A DNA stretch of 64,000 nt, from positions 6,738,797 through 6,802,796 of the forward strand of contig NC_087080.1 in the NCBI RefSeq assembly GCF_026151205.1. Reading direction: 5' to 3'. Shown piece by piece: positions 40,501 to 51,900 of the stretch. The notes below the pieces were generated by a model. It did no database searches. It saw nothing but the letters and a program-made list of their open reading frames with translations, and was not told the DNA's origin. The position numbers and the translations under genes are program-made. Origin of the DNA: Bolinopsis microptera (Eukaryota; Ctenophora; Tentaculata; Lobata; Bolinopsidae). The first letter of the stretch is position 1. Each line of letters opens with the position of its first letter.

Positions 40501-42932
40501 GAAGACCTGGTATATGAAATTGCCGCAGGTGGATCGGTAGCTAAAGTACCGGTCTACGAAAGTGACCACATGTGACCACGCTATTGTGTACACGTGACCA
40601 CATGTGACCACGCTATTGTGTACACAAGCCACAACGAACGAACAAGTTAAGTCATGTTCATGAAGATGCGTGATTTTAGGTTCGCCCGAAACTTTATTTC
40701 CATATTTCAATGCGCAGCGTATGTCATTACTTTTGTTACGCCTATTTCATATACCAGGACTTAAACTATAAGATAGATAATAAGGTACAGTAAAACCCCG
40801 ATTTACCGCGGAGTTTGGGGGAAAGGAAACATCCGCGGTAAATCGGGGTTTGCGGTAAATCGGGGACATAGACGGACATGACACCCCCTCATGTCCGTCT
40901 ATGTCCGCCTATGTCCTGTCCTTTTTGGATTCTATGAGACAACGGACGTGTTTTTTGGGACATTGGCGGACACGGACGGACATTGGCGGACTCGGACGGA
41001 CATTGGCGGACTCAGACGGACATTGGCGGACTCGGACGGACATTGGCGGACCCGGACGGACATTGGCGGACTTGGATGGACATTGGTGGACATTAGCGGA
41101 CATTGGTGGACATTAGCGGACAAACATTTTGAGGACTGAAGAGTACTGAAGAGTACTGAGGAGGATGGCTGAGAAGGATGGCTGAGGAGGATGGCTGAGG
41201 AGGATGACTGAGGAGGATGACTGAGGAGGATGACTGAGAGGGAGGAGAAGGATCAGGAAGACCCAGGAGGAGGAGGAGGAGGAGGACCCAGAAGGAGGAC
41301 CTAGGAGGAGGAGGAGGAGAACTGAGGAGGATGACTCAGGAAGAGGAGGACTCAGGAGGAGGACTGAGGAGGACTGAGAAGGAGGAGGACTGAGGAAGAG
41401 GACCCAGGAGGAGGAGGAGAAGAACTGAGGAGGAGAAGGAGGACCCAGGAGGAGGAGGACCAAGGAGGAGGAGGACCCAGGAGGAGGACCCAGGAAAAGG
41501 CCCCAGGAGGAGGAGGAGGACTGGGGAGGAGGAGAACTGTTGAGGACTGATGAGGAGGACTGAGGACGAGGAGGAAGAGTAGGAGGAGGACTGAGGAGGG
41601 GAGGAGGAAGAGGACTGGGGAGGATCAGGAAGACCCAGGAGGACCCAGGAGGACCCAGGAGGAGGAGGAGGAGGGGGACTGGGGGAGGACTGAGGAGGAG
41701 GATGGAGGACTGAGGAGAAGGATGAGGAGGAGGACTGAGGAGGACTGAGGACTGAGGAGGAAGAGGAGGAGGATGAAGAGGAGGAAGAGGACCCAGGAGG
41801 AGGACCCAGGAGGAGGACTCAGGAGGAGGAGGAGGACCCAGGAGGAGGAGGACTGTTGAGGACTGATGAGGAGGACTGAGGACGAGGAATAGGAGTAGGA
41901 GGAGGACTGAGGAAGGGAGGAGTAAGAGGACTGAGGAAGATCAGGAAGACCCAGGGGGAGGAGGAGGAAGAGTAGGAGGATGAAGCATCTAAATGTTATT
42001 TCCATTTTTGTCCGTTTTTGTCCATTTTTGTCCGCTCTATTTTTTGTCCGTTTTGAAAATATAGGGTACCGAACGGACAAAAAACATGATCCCCCCTATA
42101 ACAGCAAAAATTGAACATTTTATTTAGCAATTTAGGTGTCCATTAATGTCCGCCTATGTCCGCCTATGTCCGTCTATGTCCGCCTATGTCCGCCTATGTC
42201 CGTCTATGTCCGCCTATGTCCGCCTATGTCCGCCTATGTCCTGTCCTTTTTGGATTCTATGAGACAAGCGGACATAGACGGACGTGACACCCCCCCCTAT
42301 TAAATAGCGCACCTGCCGCCGGTAGTTTTTATCATAGCACTGGGAGGGAGGGATTCCTCCACGTGTACCAGGAAAGGACTTCCTGGAACCGGCTCGTTGC
42401 ACCAGTACACGAACAAGTCATGATCACCTGCAGGAATAGGGTGGTTTGTAATGGAGAAATACAATTTGTACAGGTAGTAGATCAAAAGGTAGATCAGTAT
42501 GTTAACGTTCGGGTTTGACGAAGATTTCTTTTCTATTTTAATGGCAAAGGAATCTTGCTTAACAATTTTATTGGCAGTTGGTCAACAACCAAAGCCTATA
42601 CTAACAGAATTAACTCGAAAATTTTGGCCGAAAAACTCTTTGGCTCTTGAAACATTGACAACTGTCTCAAATAATCATTATTCCGAAATGAACATCTAAT
42701 TGAGGACTGATGCTTATTGAGGACTAATAAATATTTTTTTAACTTATGGACAGGCTCAATTCTGCGACCTAAATTTAACGTTACATTTAATTTAAAAGAA
42801 GTTCAAGGTTCCATATTTTGGTGTACTTACCAGATTCTTTAGCGATATAAGTTCCCCTGAACTTTCCCTCTGCATATTCCTCGATCTCAACATTAGGATT
42901 AGAGTTCGCGCCTGAAATATGTAGAACATTAA

Positions 42933-42982
<50 letters not shown>

Positions 42983-45900
42983 CGTGTTAGCTACCCAATA
43001 TTATAACCCATTCGATAACGTTTGGGCCAGGGCCAACGGACATGGCGCTATCTAAATGAACATGAACCTTGTGCAGGGGTGAACTTCAACTATATTAGAG
43101 CGATCATTCTCGTTTATTCTCTGCTTAATTTGATCAACAAATCCCAGGATTCCACAATTTTGGTGGATTTGAATTAAATGGGCCGATCATGGTCATGCTG
43201 CTATCTCAAATAACGTTACGAAGGGGTGGCCAATTCAAAGATGCAATATCTTAATTACTAGCTCAATTTAAGTTTTCACATCCTATCAGTTGTAAAATTA
43301 TGTTTGTAGTTGAAACTTGAAGAATTATATTGTTGCTTTACTAAGTATGTAACAGGGCGTTAGATGTAAATATATATATTTACATACTTAATTCAGCAAC
43401 ATATATGTGACGAATCTTAAATAAAAAGCTACCAGTACAGAAAGGGTATAAGGGTAATGGTTTTAAAGTTAATGTTAGATTTAGGGTTAGATCAAGGGTT
43501 AGGTTTAAAGAAAGCAGCAGTGAGGATTTGGCAAAAACAATTATAAGTATTATATTATGTAGCGTAAGATTCAGTCTTGATTTGTTTCCAAGAAAAACAT
43601 ATTGTCCAGAGTCAATAATATATCACAGGCTGTGGCTTGCATTCTTCGCCTTTGTTTTTGTAACCAGTAGTGTCGATTCCAAAGAGTTGTCACAACCCAG
43701 CATTAACGTTAACAACACCTGACAACACCTAACAACACCTAACAACCCAGTATTAACCCTAACAACTATCTTAACACCAGCAGCTCAAACAAGCCCGAGC
43801 ATGTCCAAATGTGCTAACATGACCTTACAATCACAACTGAACTGCACCAGTCTGATGAACAGTACGGAGAGTATGACGGAGAGAGTGGTGGTGCTAGGGA
43901 CGTTGCTGGTTTCTACCATTGGTGGGATGATCGGTAACACGGCGTTTCTCCTCCTTGCTGATGTTTTTCTGCCATTTGATAGGGTTACTCTCGTTTTATT
44001 TAGGTGAGAAGATACATTATTGAGACCGGTTAAGGGGGGGGGGGGGGGGTTCACCCTGATTTTTTTGTGAAACTTGGTTTCGAGATAGCAGTTGACCAAC
44101 AAACTAGGACCAGTGACCGAACTTTTGAGGGGGTCCCGGACCCCAACCGCCAAACGTTGCCCGCATGCCAGCCACGCCCATATTTGGTCCAAATTAGGCC
44201 CAATTTAACCAAATACCCTGATCATGCCCAAAATCCAGATTTTAAGTGCTCTACTTGTAGCTAGTGGTTCCCTGAACTCGTATATGAATTTTCATCAAGA
44301 TTGGACAAAAAATGACTGAGTTATGAGCAAAAAACCATATGACCATATTTGGGCATACGCACCAAATTTGATCGATTTTGGCCCATAAATTGGTCAAATA
44401 TCAATATTTTTGAATGAAACCAACTTTATATGGAAGGTAAGCCTATACTACACATTATCTATGATTATCAGCTCAGTATCTACCTAATTGTGGATTCTAA
44501 GTTCAAATAATCGCAAAAAATGAACAAAACTGCCCATATCTCAGTTCGCGATATTTGCAAAACTGACTTCGCTCAAAACAATAGAACTCAATAGGGTTTC
44601 AATATTTTTTCATGAAATTTTCAGAATCAACGTAGAATTGTCTCATGACCTTAAGTTTTGGGACAGAATTTTTGGCGGCCAAATTCTAAATTTAGCAGTG
44701 CAAATTTTGGAATTTAGCCGCCAAATTTTTTTAAAGGCCTAACTTAAAATTCTGTCTCAAAACTTAAGGTCATGAGACAATTCTACGTTGATTCTGAAAA
44801 TTTCATGAAAAAATATTGAAACCCTATTGAGTTCTATTGTTTTGAGCGAAGTCAGTTTTGCAAATATCGCGAACTGAGATATGGGCAGTTTTGTTCATTT
44901 TTTGCGATTATTTGAACATAGAATCCACAATTAGGTAGATACTGAGCTGATAATCATAGATAATGTGTAGTATAGGCTTACCTTCCATATAAAGTTGGTT
45001 TCATTCAAAAATATTGATATTTGACCAATTTATGGGCCAAAATCGATCAAATTTGGTGCGTATGCCCAAATATGGTCATATGGTTTTTTGCTCATAACTC
45101 AGTCATTTTTTGTCCAATCTTGATGAAAATTCATATACGAGTTCAGGGAACCACTAGCTACAAGTAGAGCACTTGAAATCTGGATTTTGGGCATGTTCAG
45201 GGTATTTGGCTAAAGTGGGCCTAATTTGGACCAAATATGGGCGTGGCTGCCCCGCGGGCACCGTTTGGCGGTTGGGGTCCGGGACCCCCTCAAAAGTTTG
45301 GTCACTGGTCCTAGTTTGTTGGTCAACTGCTATCTCGAAACCAATTTTCACAAAAAAATCAGGGTGAACCCCCCCCCCCCCCCCCCCCCCCCCTTAACGA
45401 GTAAGCTAGACGATTTAGATGTCGTCTTGTTCGAATTTTTGTTGTATTTTTATCTTTGCTAATAATTAAATATTTCACTTGGCAGGCAGATATCGATAGG
45501 AGACCTTGTGACCATCTCTGTGACACTGTTACCAGCATTTCCTACACACTTATTGCGGGACTGGGGGTTGGGAATCACCGTTTGTTACGTCTCTGCTTAT
45601 GGGTTCCTGGTGCCGTGGCTAGCTAAACTAGGCTTCTCACTCTTCAGCTCCATTCAGAAGTTAATATAGTTAAAATGGTTGCATTTCAGAAAATAAACAG
45701 AAGGGCAAAAACTGCACATTTTTGTTTTAGTTCTATATTTGTTTTAGGACGATTTAGAATTTGAAAAAATTTGTATTATTATCTGATAGGATACGTTTTT
45801 AAAAGTGTAAAATTCAGGTGTTTGATTTGGAGGCGCCCGCTAAATCAGCTACTGATAAGAAACAAGAAAGTGTTTACAGTGAGCATTATGATCTGGATAG

Positions 45901-48900
45901 GAACAACTGGATGGATCACATACACTTTACTTGCAAAGTATTGACCGCTGAAATTTATTGGGACAGGAGCGTGTCTAATGTTTGCCAAAACTTTTGGGAT
46001 GAATTTAGAAATGTTAATGCACGATTTCGCAGTTAAATATCAACTTGCACTTTAAAATAACTTGATATCAGAGAATGTAAAATGTAAATGTTATCTCCTT
46101 GCGCAGATTAATAGGTTGGCGATCTTGAGATCGTGGTATTCAACAGGATTTAAAGTTTCCAATTTCAATGATAAAATTAATCGCTATTTTCAGAGTGGAA
46201 ACAGAGTTCAATAGCAGTATGGAGCTATGTGTGCTATCCTTCAAGGGAGAATACAGGATATCCTTTCTCATCATAATAAGCCTGATCATAATATCAACCA
46301 TCCTCCTCTTCCTTATCAATTCCTACTGCTGGAGAGTCGTCAGCAATGTGGCTCAGAGGTTTAAAAATAGTTGCTTCACAGGAGGTCATATGTTCCAGAA
46401 CAAATGTCAACCATACACCAGAGATGAAGTGGATGTGGATAACGAAAATAATAATATTGGTAATAATATTAATTTTGAGGAAAACCTGACCACCCAAATG
46501 GCTAAAAACACATCACTGTATGCGACCCCAACGTACAGTGAACCAACCATGATAAACATGCTGAGCGATGAACCTCGAAAACCAGATGCTGAGAGTGCAC
46601 CAACCTCTCCTCGGTTAGAATCAGGGGCAACATCATCTTTTAGTAGAACAGAAGATGAGCTTACAAGGAAACGAAACAGACTTCCATCACTGAAAGATAG
46701 AATAGTAGTGATGGTGGAGCGGGACCTGATAGTGCGGAATGACAGCGTAGTAACAGAGAACAGCACACCACGTACCTCAATGTCCAGTTACAGCCGCACA
46801 GTGGATTTATACCGGTACAAGACCGAGCGGGAGAGAAAGGGGAAGGTGTTTTACCGGGGTTTAGTAGGGGTGTCAGGGGTAACCACGGTCTTTCTTGTCA
46901 CCTGGCTGCCCGTTATGTCGCAGCTCTTGCTTGCTGTGTTGTCTCAGAGTTTCAATATTTCGCCACCCCCATGGCTGGACAAGGTGGTGTTGTTTGCCAC
47001 GGGGATTGGGGTGTGGTGCAGCTTGTTCGTCTATTGGAGAGTTCGTTGACGCAGATAATACAATAAAACCCAGGTTTATCGTACCCCGATTTACTGTTAA
47101 CACAAATTTACTGTACCTCGTTTCTTTGCTCTCAAGATGTTTTTAAAAATGTCAACATGTTAATTGTTAGTTTGATATCACGTGATCATTCAAAACAGCT
47201 ATACGTTTTCTTATCCCCAAAGTGAACGGTAAGTTGGGGTTTCACTGTACATAAATATTAAAAAAAAAGGAAATTATTCGTTAAGTAAAGAATTTGCGTC
47301 CTTAAAGAATAAAGATAAGCTAAAGTTTTACAACATCAATAATCATTCGTTAAATAAAAGAGATTTTTTAAATAAAAGAGATTTTCGCTGGTTTTCAAGG
47401 CAAGTTCTTCTTATTCTGGATACTGTGTTGAGCCGTACATTTTTGTTGCCTACAGGTTTTCAGCAATATTATGTTTTCATTTTAAACCTATGCTGACTGC
47501 CTCCAATCCGACGCGACGTGGAAGAAATTTTTTGAGTTCTGTCACAGTGTGTTTTTCAATTTGGTATCAAAGTATTAATAACGACGAACAGTTATTTTTC
47601 TAATATTTTAGAAACGAAATCAATATACATGTCATTAGATTGTATAATGTAATTGTACATGAAGTATAATGTATATTTTATATTATATGTTTCTGTAATT
47701 TATTGTTAAAATACTAATTAATTATGCAGTTTTATGCATTTATGTAGCATGTATGTTATGTATTTATTCTTAAACGTAAATGAAAAAAAAATGGTTTGAG
47801 TTATATCCTCAGTACTCACTTCATTTAATGAAATCTTAGTAATCTTTGATATTAAAAGCTTCTAAAAAATGTCGCGTCCTTAATAAATTCATGTGGAATA
47901 AACGTTCCAGAATTGAATGAGAATATTGCAGCTGTTAATCTCCTGAGGATAGAGGCATACTCAGAGTTCTGGGTTCTGGGCCTTGATGTCAGCTGTAATT
48001 TAGCCAGTATTTAGCCAGTATTTAGCCAGTATTTAGCCAGTATCGCTACCTAATGTTTTCTGCACATCAGCATTATTGGGTACTGGATAGAAGGCTGCAT
48101 AATTCAGCAAATCCAATGAATATGCCCTCAGCCACGCACTATTTATCACAAAGCCCAGGTTGAACTTCTTGTATAACTCCAGTCCATTCCAAACGATTGG
48201 GAGTATGTCAAGTGCTGATTGACAGATGAACTATGAAGAAGAGTAAAAAACCATCAGAATAGTAACTGAGACAAGGCGAGACGTTCCCAGGTCGATATCA
48301 TTAAAAATATGTCGTATATTATTATATCTGGGTGAAATATGTCGTGGTTTTTATCACCCGATGGGGCATGTTTGTGCGGCTTTCCGGTCAGATATTTGAT
48401 TGATTAACAAAGCTCATAACAATACTACTCTAATGAATAGTGCATACTGCATCACCGTCACAGTTTGAGCTGAGTTGTATTTCACAGAGGATCGGAACTG
48501 AATAAATTAAAGAAACTTGATATCTTCACTTCTCACTCCTCACTGTGATATTCTACATTGGTGAAACCTGGTTCACTATATCAGGAGGGAGTTCTGCTAC
48601 CATTATAATATTAATTTTAACCTCTTCTTCATTGTAATATATTTTAACCCCAGCTCTCGCGTTGTTTAGAGCAGGCATCCGAAATATTTACCCAGAACTA
48701 ATCAACAATCGCCATTTGCCGATAATGAGCTTTAGTTGTGCAGTTCTGAGTGGACAAGCCCCAGCTATGGTTGACCTAAATAGTGTATTTAAATTAAATT
48801 TAAGAAATGTGACTTACCTTGGATATTAGCAGTAAGATGACCTACTCCAGCGGTTTGAGCGTTTACTAAGAACTCTGCTGGCCAACCAGGCCTGGCGATG

Positions 48901-51900
48901 TGTATTCCTTCTCCTGGGGGGCAACGGTCATTTAACAAGCGTGTAAATAACTTCTGATAGATTCCATCATTCTTTTTAAATTACCAAACAGCTGCTATAA
49001 TTACTGCTAGTAGATATTGTCAGTTCTATCTTGCTCTTTTTAATATCTTATCATGAGGTCATAAGATACCCAAAATAGCCCAATGTTATCAGCTCAGATA
49101 TAAGAAAAGCAAACATACCACTGAGATCACATCTAGTAGCTTCTGGAGGAGTAAAATATACCAAAATAAGCAAAAATAAGACTAATTGATAATCAGATGC
49201 CATCAAGGCGGTATCCAAGAAGTCTGACCAGAATTCCTCGTGGAATTCTCCGTGAACCCTAACCCTAACCCAAACCATAATCATAACCCTAACCATATTC
49301 CACTTAGAGATAGTGGAATTCCACTATCGCATCGGGCTTCTTGGAAAGCACCCAAACCAATGACTCTAAAGCTCTAACAAAACACAGCTGACATACCGCT
49401 GACTACACATCTGGTAGCATCAGGAGGTCCCAGAACTACAGCCTTGAAGGGGGACCCTGGCACATGTTGTTCAGCCCACGTGACCGATATGATTAGGTCT
49501 ATAAACTGGTTAGGAACGTAGGTTACACTGTATTCTCCTAGACCCAGGTCTTCTATCAGAGGCTGTGGAGGGGTTGTATCAAATAATATTATAGTTGTCA
49601 GGGAAAGGTTGTTCTGCGTGAGTTGATAATCATAAACGCCCTTATTAGCTAATTACCAATCAACAGGCAGAGATAATGTGAGAAAAAAGTTTTCCCCGTC
49701 GAAATGGTTAAACCGGACCTTAATTAACTTAGCAATTTTTAGTTGGTATTCATGAATACTATGCAGTTTATTCCATCTTTTTATTGATTATATATTAAAC
49801 GTGGTAAGAGGAAAATGTGGTCACGTAATTGATGCTGAGATAATATTGAAACGGGTTAATGAAGTTCTGTTACAAGGTGTTAACGATCATCAAACTGATA
49901 TGTTGATATCCATACATTGATTAATCTTAAAACCTGGCAAACGAACTTTTCCCACTAGAAAACTAATCTAACTCACGACAATAGGTTCGCTGCCAGGGTT
50001 AGATATCTTAACATGCAACTCTCCCACCCCAGCATTCCCTGCATGAACTGTAAACTTGGAAGGTTCGCCCAGGGTACCTCGTGTCAGTCCCAGACCTGAT
50101 GCGATGCAGCGCTGTGCTGTGTTCTCCGCATAGCCTGATGTTATCTTGCTGTTCTGAGGGGTTTTTGTTGTCGTCAAAATTTAAACCTTTTACTTGCAGT
50201 GAGCTTATCCCACAGGGTAATTAGAAGAATAAATTAATATTTGCGGAGTAAATTTTGTTGTCCCATGCAGGCTGGAACTTGCAACCGATAAATTGGCAGT
50301 AAGAACATGATGCCATCATAATAATACCACCGACCTCTGGCCCTATGTTCACATATTATCTTGCTAGAACTTAGCGTATTTTACTAAGAAACAACTGCTT
50401 TCTCAGTTCTCACCCTAAATTGCCACATGTAAGTAGCCATGTTCAGCTCTGTAATCTCGTGATTCATGAACTCCTCCACCTTTATTCTAGGGAACACTCC
50501 CAGCGCATCATACGCGATCTTCAAACCAGTCTTAACATTTTCCTCCGCTGAGGGAACAAGGTGAGTTGTCGTTAAATCATAAAAAACAAGTTCAACAAAA
50601 TATTATGTAGGTATTGTTCAAAGAGAATATCCGAATCACACCAATTGTCTAACAACAAAAACGTTTACAGCTCCCTTACAGCTCCCCTACAGCTCCCCTA
50701 CAACTCCCCTACAGCTCCCCTACAGCTCCCTTACAGCTCCCATACTGCAGCTCCCCTACAACTCCCCTGCAGCTCCCCTACAGCTCCCCTACAGTTCCCC
50801 TACAGCTCCCCTACAGCTCCCCTACAGCTCCCCTACAGCTCCCCTACAGCTCCCCTGCAACTCCCCTACAGCTCCCCTGCAGCTCCCCTAAAACTCCCCT
50901 ACAGCTCCCCTACAGCTCCCCTGCAGCTCCCTTACAGCTAGTACAGCTCCCCTACAGCTCCCCTACAACTCCCCTACAGCTCCCCTACAACTCCCCTACA
51001 GCTCCCATACAGCTCCCCTACAGCTCCCCTACAACTCCCCTACAGCTCCCCTACAGCTCCCCTGCAGCTCCCCTACAGCTCCCCTACAGCTCCCTTACAG
51101 CTAGTACAGCTCCCTTACAGCTCCCCTACAGCTCCCCTGCAGCTCCCTTACAGCTCCCCTACAGCTCCCCTACAGCTCCCCTGCAGCTCCCTTACAGCTA
51201 GTACAGCTCCCCTACAGCTAGTACAGCTCCCATACAGCTCCCCTACAGCTCCCCTGCAGCTCCCTTACAGCTAGTACAGCTCCCCTACAGCTCCCCTAAA
51301 ACTCCACTACAGCTCCCCTACAGCTCCCCTACAGCTCCCTTACAGCTAGTACAGCTCCCATAATGCAGCTCCCATACAGCTCCCCTACAGCTCCCCTACA
51401 ACTCCCCTACAGCTCCCCTGCAGCTCCCCTAAAACTCCCCTTCAGCTCCCCTACAGCTCCCCTACAGCTCCCTTACAGCTAGTACAGCTCCCATAATGCA
51501 GCTCCCCTACAGCTCCCCTACAGCTCCCCTACAGCTCCCCTACAGCTCCCCTACAGCTCCCCTACAGCTAGTACAGCTCCCATACTGCAGCTCCCCTAAA
51601 ACTCCCCTACAGCTCCCCTACAGCTCCCCTACAGCTCCCCTGCAGCTCCCCTACAGCTCCCCTACAGCTCCCCTACAGCTCCCCTACAGCTCCCTTACAG
51701 CTAGTACAGCTCCCCTGCAGCTCCCCTACAGCTCCCCTACAGCTCCCCTACAGCTCCCCTACAGCTCCCCTACAGCTCCCTTACAGCTAGTACAGCTCCC
51801 ATACTGCAGCTCCCCTAAAACTCACCCGTATCAGGGCTAACATCATCCATATTCTCCCAACTACCAGGTGCCAGAGCCTCCACTAGGTAGGCCAGGTTCA

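Larger units (their letters stand above)
42313..50153 (-). other. filamin Ig repeats 1 and 2
   Basis: Repeat 1 spans exons 50153-49977 and 49562-49397: GEPSKFTVHAGNAGVGELHV, then GEYSVTYVP and HVPGSPF. Repeat 2 uses 48913-48818 (GWPAEFLVNAQTAGVGHL), 42911-42831 (GKFRGTYIAKES) and 42427-42313 (PVPGSPFLVHVEE). Each repeat follows the filamin pattern of an AGxG turn, a GxY strand and a PGSPF strand. The intron between 48818 and 42911 is almost 6 kb and contains the plus-strand GPCR-like gene. Confidence 0.82.

Noticed and set aside
41113-42080. Minus-strand Ser/Pro/Leu-rich frames
   Set aside because: Composition artefact of the purine tract.
45818-46036. Plus-strand frame with acceptor-like start as a GPCR exon carrying TM4
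   Set aside because: The sequence is charged, not hydrophobic, and its phases do not bridge the flanking GPCR exons; direct splicing 45659 to 46194 keeps frame.
50645-51840. Plus-strand frames rich in LQLPYSSPTAP
   Set aside because: Pure read-through of the 11-bp satellite inside a filamin intron.
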